Positions 34,563-44,077 of a stretch of DNA of 64,000 nucleotides are shown here, one piece after another. Both the position numbers and the translations under genes were made by a program. The DNA is from Hymenobacter sp. H14-R3 (GTDB taxonomy: Bacteria; Bacteroidota; Bacteroidia; Cytophagales; Hymenobacteraceae): the NCBI RefSeq assembly GCF_030063445.1, contig NZ_JASITD010000005.1, forward strand, positions 62,001-126,000. The letters are read 5' to 3'. The notes beneath the pieces were generated by a model. It was not told where the DNA came from and searched no databases. It saw nothing but the letters and a program-made list of their open reading frames with translations. Within the stretch, counting starts at the first letter, position 1, and each line of letters starts with the position of its first letter.

Positions 34563-37500
34563 TTATAGTTGTTCCTGTAACAGACGGGCCAGGATAGCAA
34601 GGCTGCGAGCTTTGTCAGTTCCTAGCAGCGCTCGGATTTCATTCTCTATTGCTACATCAGCCGCACTAAGTTGTTTTGGCCGGCGGATAATGCGAGTCTG
34701 CTCTTTCTGACCAAACGTTGCGATACCCAACCGGAAAACGTCTTCCGTCTCAGCATCTGGATTAGCCTTTACCAACTCACCCAAGTTGTCCAACTCGTGA
34801 AGTTGCTGCTGAAACTTGTCTTGAAAAGCGCGCTCATCCGTATCGTCAAAATTGGTCAGGCTCTTACTCAGTAAGCAGTTCGCTATCGAGTTAAGCCATG
34901 ATTCCCGGTCGTCTAGCTTAGACGTTATCCGGTCCTGAAACACGCGCAGTTCTGCCGGTACCCGATGCTTGTCTAAGCTCTTAAACCGCTCTTGTAGCCG
35001 TTTCTTATATAGGTCAAAATCAACTGCCTTGCCTGCTACCTGACTGCCAATAAAAGCATCTAGCCGCGACAATAAGGCTGGGTAAGCTTGGCGTAGCCGG
35101 GCGATATTTTCTTGCAGCGTTTTTACGTACCGTTCTCGAGTGGCCGCGTCGCGCTGCAGCTCAGGTAAGTTGAACCCTAGCGCTCCTGGAAACTTCTCGA
35201 AGAAAGCTGCTTCTGGGTCTTTCGCTGTCACAATGCTCTCACGTAGGCGTAGCGTAGTCGCAGGTAAGCTGCGGGTACGTTGAGCATAGGGGGGGAGCTG
35301 CTTGTAAAACGTCAAAAATGGCTTAATAGACTCAATAAAGGCCTCATTTGATACCCGGTCTGTCGTGCGTAGCTGCAATAACTCCCGATAGTCGTTGAAC
35401 AGAGCCAGCTTTTCCGGCAGAAGCGCAAATGCCTTAACTGAGTATTGCGTTGGGCTTTTCGTGAACAAGTCCACTACTTCCAGCCGTAGCTCAGGAATGT
35501 ATTTGTTTTGCTCACCATAAAGTGCGAACTCGTGGCGCTTCATGAACAAAAAGAGCGGTACCCAAAAGTCTACGAAGCCTTGTTTTAGTTTCAGTGGCTT
35601 GCGCAGTAGTACCTGCATCAATTCTGAAATCTTCAGAGGAGCTTCCTGTGAGCGTTGCAAAAACTCTTCGCCAACCTGCCACAGAGTTTGGAATGAGTTC
35701 TCTGCCGGAGCCACGAGCGCATATTCCCCATTCACCACTTGGTGAATTCCTGTTTTTTTCAACAGCGAGAGATAGATAGTCTTTTCTGGCGGAAAGTTGT
35801 TGGCTGGAAATCCTAAGTCCTGCTGCTGCCAGTTCTCAAACAGCGCCCGCATAAAGTTTTTGCGAGCTGTCAGAATTGGAGTTGATAACTTGGTTTTATT
35901 AACTAGTTCACTTCGGTAAGTCGGCGTGGCTGGGTAAACGTGACTAGCAATAGCTGACAAGCAGCGGTTGAAGCCTCGCCGGCCTACAAAATCGAGTTGA
36001 GTTGGCCCATTAGTAAACCATACGATGGCTCCATCCTGCGCGTACAGACTATCAATTACGTAGTGTCGGAGCAGTGCCTCTTGGTGGTCTAAGATGCTAT
36101 TTAGTTCGCGCCGAGCTATCTTATCATTTAAGTTCTCGTCACGCACCTTACGCACCTTATCAATCTCGCGGATGAGCTTCTTAATCTCGCCAGACCGCTC
36201 ATAGATGCCGTACAGTATAGCGTCTTGCCTAGTGCCCACCGTCTGGCGTAGCTTTTCAAGCGTAAGACTATCCGAAAAAATCAGGTTGACAAAGCCATCT
36301 ACCTCTCCTTTTGGCTCTTCCAATAATACGTTATCCGTCATCTTCACTTCAAAAATGCGCGGAGTGCCTTTCTCAAAAGAGAGCTGTTTGGCTGCTATGT
36401 AAGGAAACGTGAAAAACTCCTGTAATCTCGACGCTACATCGGTAACCTGCTCTACTAAGCTACCCGCCGCATCTATCGCCAACTCAATATCTAAGTCGCT
36501 ACCCTCAAACAAGATATAACTGTTTTTGTGAGGCACAAAGCGGACAAGCTGTTGCTGCCGCAGCACATTCAGTACCGGTAATACACTAGGTACAGCGGTA
36601 TTGATGCCTGTGTAAGCCTCTAAGAAATTAGCACTGATTTCAGCCCCCGCCGGCGCGAAAATAGACAACAGACCAATAGTTTTTACTAACTGATTAGCTG
36701 TATCAAGCTCGTCTGGGTCGCTGACATACTTTTCCATTTGTTCGAGTGAAGCCCGAATAATAGACCACTGAGCATAATGTGGATTGTAGCGTGAGGTTAG
36801 CAGCGAATAAAAATGAAAGCTCAAGTAGTCGTACACTTGGCTAATAGAATAATAGGTGCCACTGCCAACATGCTGCTGCAACCCTAAGTAGTCATTCGAG
36901 CGCAGAAAAGTAAAGAGGGACCGTTCGTTTTGGCCATATCGCTGTAGGGCCTGCACCAATACGGCCGCCGATAGCAAATCCATCGGCCACAGCTGCTGCT
37001 GCATTTCCGGGGTGAAGTAGTCGCGCAGCGGAAAGACTTGAGCCTTCGCAATAGCGTCAAACAGGCTGCGATTTGTGGCCTCGTCAGGAGCCGTGGGCTG
37101 ATGCGTAGTGCCCAGCTGCTGCGCTGCCAGGAACAGCAGTTGCTCTACGGGTTCGTTAAAGGTCAACTCCTTCAGCCGGCCCTTCACTTTCTCCCATTCT
37201 TGGCGCTGAGCACGTGTCAGCCCTACCGAGTAGGCGCTCACGTCTTGGTGAACGGTCGTCAACAGCAAAATATCCTTGCGCGAGTCGTTGATGTACTCCG
37301 CCAGCTCCTGGATAAAGTACAGTTCTTCCTCAGGATTCTCTTTCGCCGCATATTCCAGGAATTTACCGAACTCATCCACCACGAGCACCAGCGCAAACTT
37401 CTTCTTGGCTAGGGTCCGGTACTCCTCGTCGAGTGCCGCAATAATGGTAGCTGTCGGTGTGTCAGCTGTCGCCCCAGCGTCAACAAAGTGCTGCGCTAAG

Positions 37501-37799
37501 GTCTGCTTCAGCGAAGCATACTGCCCCACAAAATGCTCGAAGCGGAAGCCTTTCACATCTTTAAATCCGACCTCCGTGTGGAAATAGGTATGCTGCTTAT
37601 TTAGTGTTTGCTGGAACGCCCATAGAAACGCCGACTTTCCAGTTCCATAGGCCCCCACGATGTTGAAGCAGTGGATGCCCGATAGATAGTTGTTGACCAC
37701 CTGCCCAAACACAGTTTGGGCATTCGGAGTAGGCAGATACGATAATTCCTGCTCAGCATCGCGGGTAATGTTGACGGAAGGGCTAAACGGTCTGGCCAT
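34563..37799 (-). CDS. Large P-loop ATPase of the Dnd-like operon
   Basis: 1078 residues from MARPFSPSVN; an earlier in-frame start is unlikely. Walker A is GAYGTGKSA (49-57) and Walker B VLVVDEFGK (138-146), with ASTKE-like features (sensor stretch ILLLTTVHQD). The long C-terminal half is helical with no nuclease motif visible. It resembles large ATPases such as BrxC and the DndH/PglY group in size and layout, but assignment to one of these is uncertain. It overlaps the DUF4007 gene by 17 bases. Likely motor or sensor for the modification or restriction branch. Confidence 0.7.
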   Translation of the reverse strand: MARPFSPSVNITRDAEQELSYLPTPNAQTVFGQVVNNYLSGIHCFNIVGAYGTGKSAFLWAFQQTLNKQHTYFHTEVGFKDVKGFRFEHFVGQYASLKQTLAQHFVDAGATADTPTATIIAALDEEYRTLAKKKFALVLVVDEFGKFLEYAAKENPEEELYFIQELAEYINDSRKDILLLTTVHQDVSAYSVGLTRAQRQEWEKVKGRLKELTFNEPVEQLLFLAAQQLGTTHQPTAPDEATNRSLFDAIAKAQVFPLRDYFTPEMQQQLWPMDLLSAAVLVQALQRYGQNERSLFTFLRSNDYLGLQQHVGSGTYYSISQVYDYLSFHFYSLLTSRYNPHYAQWSIIRASLEQMEKYVSDPDELDTANQLVKTIGLLSIFAPAGAEISANFLEAYTGINTAVPSVLPVLNVLRQQQLVRFVPHKNSYILFEGSDLDIELAIDAAGSLVEQVTDVASRLQEFFTFPYIAAKQLSFEKGTPRIFEVKMTDNVLLEEPKGEVDGFVNLIFSDSLTLEKLRQTVGTRQDAILYGIYERSGEIKKLIREIDKVRKVRDENLNDKIARRELNSILDHQEALLRHYVIDSLYAQDGAIVWFTNGPTQLDFVGRRGFNRCLSAIASHVYPATPTYRSELVNKTKLSTPILTARKNFMRALFENWQQQDLGFPANNFPPEKTIYLSLLKKTGIHQVVNGEYALVAPAENSFQTLWQVGEEFLQRSQEAPLKISELMQVLLRKPLKLKQGFVDFWVPLFLFMKRHEFALYGEQNKYIPELRLEVVDLFTKSPTQYSVKAFALLPEKLALFNDYRELLQLRTTDRVSNEAFIESIKPFLTFYKQLPPYAQRTRSLPATTLRLRESIVTAKDPEAAFFEKFPGALGFNLPELQRDAATRERYVKTLQENIARLRQAYPALLSRLDAFIGSQVAGKAVDFDLYKKRLQERFKSLDKHRVPAELRVFQDRITSKLDDRESWLNSIANCLLSKSLTNFDDTDERAFQDKFQQQLHELDNLGELVKANPDAETEDVFRLGIATFGQKEQTRIIRRPKQLSAADVAIENEIRALLGTDKARSLAILARLLQEQL

Positions 37800-38664
37800 A
37801 GTATTCACGCAGTACCTCAGTGAGGTCAATTTGGTCTTTCTTGATGGTTAGCACTCGGTTACCCGCCGTGCTCGAATAAACAATGGCTGCCGGGTACTCA
37901 GCCATCATCTCCTCTATTTTGTAAAATAATCCTTTCTCGTTCAAGGCGAACACCAGCCCCGGCGAGTCAGGAGCAACTTCGAGGTCGGTAAAGCTAATAG
38001 ACTCCCCATAGGCCTCGTTTTCCAATATCACGCGCAGCACTACTTGCCACGGGAGTTCTGGCCGCTCCAGATTCTCAATGTGGTAGCGGATACCTTCGTT
38101 TTTATTCACCGTAAGCAGGCCAAGGTCCTGCAAAAGGCCTGTCGATTCTTCCTCGATATCCACTTTGCCGTTCTCTTTACCCGAGGGTGCGTAACTCCGC
38201 ACAAACACCGTGATGTCGGATTCTAGCGTGTTTTCGTTGACCGGATTGCCTCTTTCCGCAGATTTCCGATTAATGAAATGTTGTAGCTGCGCCCGGCTAA
38301 AAGAAAAGCCGTCCTTGCGCAACTCGTTGAAAACGTAGTGGTAAAGTGAAGCGCGTCCTGTGCGTACCAGTAGGTAGTGCAGATACCAAAGAGTAGCGTT
38401 GTCCTCGATATAGGGGTCAAATCCCTCGCTGTGCAGTAGTTCGTGCGCTACCGGCTGCAATGTATCTGCTTCATCAGTCAGCCCAAAAGCCTTCATCCAA
38501 TAACGGATAGCAGTGACCATGTTTTTACCTACGCCTAATTGCACCACTGCATCGGCATCGTTGAAGTTACCCCCAGCCTGAATGAAGTCGTAGCCTTTTT
38601 TTAGCCAGTTGTTGCGGCACAGGAAAGTATCGTGCCCTTGGAATATTAACCGGTCGAGTAACAT
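37783..38664 (-). CDS. DUF4007 family protein
   Basis: 293 residues. LIFQGHDTFLCRNNWLKKGYDFI, the block DADAVVQLGVGKNMVTAIRYWMKAFGL, and NATLWYLHYLL match DUF4007, a family found next to PAPS-reductase-like (DndC) genes. Its exact function is unknown. A helical winged-helix start and a C-terminal DNA-binding domain (SYAPSG..., LTIKKDQIDLTEVLREYYG) suggest contact with DNA. It is the first gene of the nine-gene operon, so its promoter drives the whole unit. Confidence 0.8.
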   Translation of the reverse strand: MLLDRLIFQGHDTFLCRNNWLKKGYDFIQAGGNFNDADAVVQLGVGKNMVTAIRYWMKAFGLTDEADTLQPVAHELLHSEGFDPYIEDNATLWYLHYLLVRTGRASLYHYVFNELRKDGFSFSRAQLQHFINRKSAERGNPVNENTLESDITVFVRSYAPSGKENGKVDIEEESTGLLQDLGLLTVNKNEGIRYHIENLERPELPWQVVLRVILENEAYGESISFTDLEVAPDSPGLVFALNEKGLFYKIEEMMAEYPAAIVYSSTAGNRVLTIKKDQIDLTEVLREYYGQTV

Positions 38665-38698
38665 AGGAGTGTTTTTAATGCTAAGTTAGTCGATACGG

Positions 38699-38706
38699 CA
38701 AATCTA
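38699..38706 (-). promoter_or_regulatory. Candidate -7 element of the Dnd-like operon
   Basis: TAGATTTG on the minus strand, 35 bases before the DUF4007 ATG, fits the Bacteroidota TAnnTTTG -7 box. At 19-base spacing the -33 position reads CTTT rather than TTTG, so this is a weak promoter or one needing an activator. Confidence 0.4.
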
Positions 38707-38918
38707 GTTTGTCTCACGGCTAAGAAAAGTAGCAAAAAGTTCCTAATTGTGCAACTAAAATTTACTTATGGCCTCACTATCAGCTACAACTTTAATAGGT
38801 GTCATAAGCAAGGAATGTCCTACTGAGGGCAATAGTATCGCCTATTCTAACGCTGCCTCTGCTTGCCATAGACTTAAATGGGCTTTTGCTCATTCCTTGC
38901 CTCTTCAGAAGAATACAC

Positions 38919-38958
38919 GAAACGCCACTTCCTTCAGATAGTGGCGTTTCTTTGCTTC
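38919..38958 (+). terminator. Terminator-like hairpin before the AbiEi-like gene
   Basis: Stem GAAACGCCACT / AGTGGCGTTTC (38919-38929 and 38940-38950), a 10-nt loop and then TTTG. It ends 8 bases before the probable GTG start at 38959 and could attenuate that gene. Confidence 0.5.
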
Positions 38959-39723
38959 GTGTCGACGCTCAGCCAATCCGCCCCCGCCAGCCTCAATTGG
39001 CCCGCGCTCCAGGCGGCGTTTGCTGACCGCACCGATTTTACCCGCGCCGAGGTGCTGGCCTTCTACCACCACGCCGACGCCTCCCTTAACCCGAACACGC
39101 TCGATTCTCGCATCCGCCAGCTGCTCCAGCGGCGCTTGCTGCTGGCCGTGAGCCGAGGTCGCTACACCTTAGCGGCCGCCGCCAGCATTCGGCCCGCTTT
39201 CCAGCCCACCCTGGGCCGTTCCGAACGCACCCTCTGGCGCACGCTGGTCAAGGAGTTGCACCTACCCAAGGGTTGCCTATGGTCCACCGCCTGGGCCAAT
39301 GAATTCAGCGGCCACCAAGCGTTTCGCTCTCTACTGCTGGTCGAAGTGCCCCGCGACTACGTGCAGGCCGTTTTCTACGCCCTCAAAGACCGTTATCCGC
39401 ACCGCGTCTTTCTGCGCCCCCAGCCCGATATGCTGACCTACTACATCGCCGAGGCCGACCACCCCATCGTGGTGCTGCCGCTCGTCAGCCGGGCACCCGT
39501 GCAGCTCGTGGACGGCGTGCCCGTGCCCCGCCTCGAAAAGCTGCTGGTCGACCTCTTCAGCCGCCCCGACCTTTTTCCCGCTTACCAAGGCCACGAGCTG
39601 CAAACCATTTTCACCAACGCCCGCCGCCTCTACCGCCTCGACGAGCGCACCCTACTTTGCTATGCCCAGCGCCGCCACCACGCCGACGACCTACGCGAGT
39701 TTCTGTGTAAACTGCCTGGCTAA
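38959..39723 (+). CDS. AbiEi-like (type IV antitoxin-type) protein without a toxin gene
   Basis: 254 residues from GTG at 38959. An ATG at 38878 in frame would run through the hairpin and add an unlike hydrophobic N-terminus. A winged-helix region (LQAAFADRTDFTRAEVLAFYHHAD ... RRLLLAVSRGRYTL) is followed by an AbiEi-type domain with LVEVPRDYVQAVFYAL and PVPRLEKLLVDLFSRPDLF. The family usually represses a nucleotidyltransferase toxin, yet none is next to it. It is GC-rich between two AT-richer neighbours, which suggests separate acquisition. Confidence 0.65.
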   Translation: MSTLSQSAPASLNWPALQAAFADRTDFTRAEVLAFYHHADASLNPNTLDSRIRQLLQRRLLLAVSRGRYTLAAAASIRPAFQPTLGRSERTLWRTLVKELHLPKGCLWSTAWANEFSGHQAFRSLLLVEVPRDYVQAVFYALKDRYPHRVFLRPQPDMLTYYIAEADHPIVVLPLVSRAPVQLVDGVPVPRLEKLLVDLFSRPDLFPAYQGHELQTIFTNARRLYRLDERTLLCYAQRRHHADDLREFLCKLPG

Positions 39724-39982
39724 CCTCAAGACGCTAGACCTTTCACTTGGTCATTTGCTTGTGCCAATGCTACTAATGCCATTGTGAATGGCGTTTCCTA
39801 GTTGTTAGCTCGTTCTACAAGGTCGACTATCTTCCATGCATGTTCGCCAGCGAGGCCGTCGCTGGCATCTTAAATAGGTTGTGAGCGAGACACTTGCTTT
39901 GATGGCTAGTGCATTGCTATGCATCTTGCCACGCTAATATTAGCTAGTCACCCTATTCTGCAGAGGTAAATCTCTTCGTTCT
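39724..39982. other. Intergenic gap before the sacsin-like gene
   Basis: 259 bases with no gene. A short palindrome GCCATT-GTG-AATGGC is near the middle. No consensus promoter is obvious. It must contain the control region of the 1325-aa gene. Confidence 0.4.
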
Positions 39983-42900
39983 ATGAGCAAAAAGGAATTT
40001 ATTGACAGTCTCTTTATAAAGCGAGCTACTTACAATGACCCCGAGCAGGCCGAGATGACTGCTAACCTGCTTGATACGGTTTCCAGTGATATCTATTCTG
40101 AAAGTCAGCGCTTTGTCTTTGAGTTGATTCAGAATGCTGACGATGCGGCGCGCGGCGACTCGAATGAGGTGCGTTTTGATTTCTTCGAACACCATCTGCT
40201 GGTTTCGCACAATGGTAGTGCTTTTACACCCGAGGATATCGAGGCTATTACCGGAGCTGGATTCAGTCGTAAGAAAAACGACCCAACCAAGACTGGCTAC
40301 AAAGGCATTGGTTTTAAATCCGTATTTGGCAAGTCTAATTGGGTCGGTATTTTCTCTGACGGTTACCACCTGCGATTCGATAAGGAACATCACGGTACGC
40401 GCTTGCCCTGGCAGGTAATTCCTATTTGGACTGAAGCTAATAGCCTGCCCGACAAGGTTCGCCACTTTGTCGAAGTCAGCGGCTATCACGTTACCACAGT
40501 CATTCATCTACCTGCTGCCCAAGCTCTGGAGCAGGAGCTAGCCGAGTTGCTGCAGAGTGGCCAGATTTTACTGTTTCTGCGCCATATCAGTGCTATCACC
40601 GTTGCCCGACAGGGGCAAGTGCAATACACTATTTCCAAAACCGTAGAGCTGGCGACCACCGCTTACCAGCCCACGACGCTATGGAAAGACCAAAAACTCA
40701 CTAGCCATTGGCTTGTGCAGCGCTTCGACCACTTACCGGTTGACGCCGATACGCAAAAGGCCTTGCGAGCCGACGAGAAAACCCCAGCCAAGCTCCGCGA
40801 TGGTAGTCATACCGAACTAGCCTTTGCGGCCCGCGTAGACAGCGGTCGCATTCGGGCGCTCACAGCCGAGGAGAGTTTGTTGTTCACCTACCTTCCTACC
40901 AAGGTGGCCGACTTCGGTTTTCCGTTTCTGGTTAACGGCAGCTTTCTTACCAGCGCCGCCCGCGAAGCTTTACATGAAGACCGAGTATGGAATCAGTGGC
41001 TTCTGGGCTTGGTCGCCAGTAAGCTCTTTGAATGGCTAGCGCAGCTCGCGCAGACAGAACACCGTTTCGAGGTGTTACACTTGCTGCCGACCCTATTTGC
41101 TAACTCAGGTAATGAGTTGAAGAACGCCTTTACTGAAAAAGCAAAGCAGGCACTTGCGACGTGCGCATTTGTCCCAACTCAAAGCCAGGGTATATCCCGC
41201 ATCAGCGAAGTAGTCATTGATGATACTGGTCTGGCTAGCCAACCATTTATTTCGAAAGAAGCACTAGCGGCCTTTATTAATGCCAAAACTGGCAGCCACT
41301 TTACTCCTTCATCCTTCTCCCACGCCGACCTGCAACGCCCTCAAAAGCTGCAGCCCCTAGGAGCTACCTTGTTTGAAGCCAGTAATCTAGAAGGCTTTTT
41401 CCTCTCTGAAGTGTTCGCAGCTAGCCATCAGCTTGACCATAACTATGCGCTGCTCGAATACTTCTTCCGCAAAGCCACCAAGTTTGATGCTACTGGCGAG
41501 TGGAAACATAAACTTAAGCTCATTCCGTTTATCTATAGCTCTGACCTGCAACTGAAAGCGCCGGCTACTATTTGCTTTCCCTCTCTAGTATACAAAGCTG
41601 AAAATGGTCAGACAGTTACCGTCATTCACCCCACCGTCTATGCCAAGCTTAACCAGCACGCAGACCTGAAAAGCTGGCTAGAGTCATTAGGCGTGAAAGA
41701 GCCATCTGATGAAGCATACCTTGAAAATGAGATTCTGGGTGACATTGAAAAGTGCATTACTCTCGATAATTATCAGCAGGTTACCCGCTACCTATTCAGC
41801 CAGTTTAAGAAAGGTAAGCTAACGCCCATGCATTTGGAGAAGCTGCAGGATTTACACTTGCTCTGTACCAATGGCAAACTGATTGCGGCCAAAGAGTGCT
41901 ACCTATCTGATATGTACGAGCCTGTTCTTAAGCTTCAGGAGCGCAATAAATTAGGTGATTTTGTTGATGCTGAATACAAGCAGCAGGCAGATTTAACTAG
42001 CGAATGGAAACCGTTCTTTATCAAAATAGGAGTCAGTGAGAATATAGCGTTAGCAAACTTCACGTGCAGCAAGAATGTAGATAAAGTCATTGAGCCAGAA
42101 TACTTTGACTTTGTGATAGAAGAGGCAAAGAAAGGCCATTCTTATCCCCATCTGATAGGCCCTGGTAGTCGGGTCATTCTTGATAAAATAAGATACTCGC
42201 AGTTTGCTAATAATTACCTGTTCTCCAAGCTGTTTTGGGAGCAAGCTTTTACTTGTATCACTGTTGCTGAGGTCAAGGAGTGTGCTCGCATACCGTGGGG
42301 TTATTACGGTAGTGTTGAGCGGGTAACCAACTATTTTCACTGGTATCTGGATAACCAACCTGTCTTCCCAACCAGCCAGAAATCTTGCCGCAAAGCAGTA
42401 GAAGTATTTGCTAATCACAAGGATATAGCTGAGGTGGCCGGTGCACACCTGCCTGTCTTTGACTACGATGAGCCAATTCCAGAAGGGTGGAAGCCACTGC
42501 TAAAGTTTCGACAGCAATTAGAGGTTGAAGACTATTTGAAAATTTTGACGAGTATCGCTCAAACTGCCATTGAACGCAACGGGGCAGTGAGCGATGCCGA
42601 GCGTGGTCGTATTGGTCTGGTATATAATCAGCTAGCTAAACGATTGGCACATTTTTCGACAACTGAAAAAGCCGCTTTATTTACTTGGTCAGGTACTAAT
42701 CGATTGCTAGCTGTCAACGGCAGCTTTGAGCCAGCCACTGAGTTGAAATGGATAACAGAGGAAGGCTTCAGCTCTCTGTCTGGCAGTAATCTCAAAGCCC
42801 TATACATCCCTAAAAACTGCCAAACTGATATTCCCGAATTCGCTCAGTTGCTAGAGCTACTACAGGTGCAGTGTATCCGAGAGTTTACGCCTCAGATTGA

Positions 42901-43960
42901 AGGCCGTAGCCCTAACACGGCACTTAAAAATAAGCTATTGCAAATTCTGCCGTATTTGGCGCTTATCATCCACAAACGGCAGTATAAATCAGCCGAGGCC
43001 GAATTCACTCGTATGCATAAGCTGGTAGAAGCAACTAGCTTTTATTCAGCATCCTCTATTTGCCTTTCCTTTATTTATCGAGGAGAAACCTTCCGTGGCC
43101 AGCCTCTCCCCATCTTTCGTGGTGCCGACCACAGCTTTTATCTTAAGGGAAATTGGCGTAGTCCTCTTACTGCCTATCACATGCTCCGTGAGTTAAGTAC
43201 GCTATTGGAGGTAAAGCGTATTGACAATGAATTGCGTCTACTACTAGAGCTTCCAGCCGCTGAAATTGCCCAGTGGCTGCTAGATGATATGGGGATTGCT
43301 CCCGCCGATTTAGCGGCGGCTCAAAGTTGGCTGCCCACGGTAGCCCCAGCGTTGGATACTACAGAGTCAGTTCCCAGTGAGCCTGCCTCAGTGCTGTCAA
43401 CTCCTTATGTCGATGCTAACGGCTTTGATGAATCGCCCGACGAGTCTTCTAATTGGGCAGATGAAACTTTTGAGCCGATGGTTGCTGCTGATGCAATCGA
43501 CCCCACCTCTATTCTAGTGAGTAAGCATGCGTCTGTTATACAAGCCGCCGCTATTCAACAAGGCAATTATGATACAATTGCTAGCCTGGAAGTACGGCTC
43601 GACATTGGTCGCTGGTGCGAGGAGTTGGTTTACAAGCTGCTGTGCGCCGATGCAACTGAGTTTACTCAGGTGCAGTGGATGAATCAGCACGGTGAAAGTA
43701 GTCTGCCTTACGATTTTAAAGTGGTTCAAAAAGGGCAACAACGTCTTTTAGAGGTTAAAGGCACTCCTTCCCGCGACAAGGACAGCATCTACCTTTCCCC
43801 AGCCGAATGGAGTATAATGTTTGAACATGGGCCACAATATTCTATCTATCGAGTACTCGGTGCTGGAAATCCTGACCCGAAGGTTATAGTTACCGACTAT
43901 CCGAGCAGCCAAGTTGAAAAAGGTCAGCTATTACCTGCTAAGATTGAGATGGTCATTTAA
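39983..43960 (+). CDS. Sacsin-type GHKL ATPase fused to a DUF3883/PD-(D/E)XK nuclease
   Basis: 1325 residues. The N-terminal GHKL domain has the N-box FELIQNADDAA (N51) and the glycine-lid region GYKGIGFKSVFG (104-115), as in Hsp90/sacsin ATPases. A long middle region is helical. The C-terminus is DUF3883-like, with E1213/E1214 (GRWCEELVYK), D1244 (PYDFKV) and E1257-x-K1259 (LEVKG), the full PD-(D/E)XK signature. Such fusions are found in defence loci. Likely role: ATP-gated nuclease acting on phage or unmodified DNA. It is on the opposite strand to the Dnd-like operon but within the same cargo. Confidence 0.8.
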   Translation: MSKKEFIDSLFIKRATYNDPEQAEMTANLLDTVSSDIYSESQRFVFELIQNADDAARGDSNEVRFDFFEHHLLVSHNGSAFTPEDIEAITGAGFSRKKNDPTKTGYKGIGFKSVFGKSNWVGIFSDGYHLRFDKEHHGTRLPWQVIPIWTEANSLPDKVRHFVEVSGYHVTTVIHLPAAQALEQELAELLQSGQILLFLRHISAITVARQGQVQYTISKTVELATTAYQPTTLWKDQKLTSHWLVQRFDHLPVDADTQKALRADEKTPAKLRDGSHTELAFAARVDSGRIRALTAEESLLFTYLPTKVADFGFPFLVNGSFLTSAAREALHEDRVWNQWLLGLVASKLFEWLAQLAQTEHRFEVLHLLPTLFANSGNELKNAFTEKAKQALATCAFVPTQSQGISRISEVVIDDTGLASQPFISKEALAAFINAKTGSHFTPSSFSHADLQRPQKLQPLGATLFEASNLEGFFLSEVFAASHQLDHNYALLEYFFRKATKFDATGEWKHKLKLIPFIYSSDLQLKAPATICFPSLVYKAENGQTVTVIHPTVYAKLNQHADLKSWLESLGVKEPSDEAYLENEILGDIEKCITLDNYQQVTRYLFSQFKKGKLTPMHLEKLQDLHLLCTNGKLIAAKECYLSDMYEPVLKLQERNKLGDFVDAEYKQQADLTSEWKPFFIKIGVSENIALANFTCSKNVDKVIEPEYFDFVIEEAKKGHSYPHLIGPGSRVILDKIRYSQFANNYLFSKLFWEQAFTCITVAEVKECARIPWGYYGSVERVTNYFHWYLDNQPVFPTSQKSCRKAVEVFANHKDIAEVAGAHLPVFDYDEPIPEGWKPLLKFRQQLEVEDYLKILTSIAQTAIERNGAVSDAERGRIGLVYNQLAKRLAHFSTTEKAALFTWSGTNRLLAVNGSFEPATELKWITEEGFSSLSGSNLKALYIPKNCQTDIPEFAQLLELLQVQCIREFTPQIEGRSPNTALKNKLLQILPYLALIIHKRQYKSAEAEFTRMHKLVEATSFYSASSICLSFIYRGETFRGQPLPIFRGADHSFYLKGNWRSPLTAYHMLRELSTLLEVKRIDNELRLLLELPAAEIAQWLLDDMGIAPADLAAAQSWLPTVAPALDTTESVPSEPASVLSTPYVDANGFDESPDESSNWADETFEPMVAADAIDPTSILVSKHASVIQAAAIQQGNYDTIASLEVRLDIGRWCEELVYKLLCADATEFTQVQWMNQHGESSLPYDFKVVQKGQQRLLEVKGTPSRDKDSIYLSPAEWSIMFEHGPQYSIYRVLGAGNPDPKVIVTDYPSSQVEKGQLLPAKIEMVI

Positions 43961-43980
43961 TCTGGTTAGCATTATGTTTT

Positions 43981-44017
43981 GAAAAAGCCCTTCCTACTTA
44001 TTAGGAAGGGCTTTTTC
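43981..44017 (+). terminator. Terminator of the sacsin-like gene
   Basis: Perfect 16-bp stem (GAAAAAGCCCTTCCTA and complement) with a 5-nt loop. It has T-runs on both sides and can work in both directions. Confidence 0.85.
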
Positions 44018-44077
44018 GTTGTTACACTGCATATTACACGGATTTCAGTGTAATAAAAAGACTGTAACAACAGTCAA

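Noticed and set aside
34563..37799. Calling the large ATPase BrxC or DndH
   Set aside because: Only the Walker motifs and overall size agree; no residue block specific to either family could be seen. No PglZ, BrxL or methylase accompanies it.
26396..43960. Restriction-modification of the ordinary methyltransferase type
   Set aside because: No methyltransferase motif occurs in the cargo; the only methyltransferase-like gene (24480-25124) lies in the backbone.
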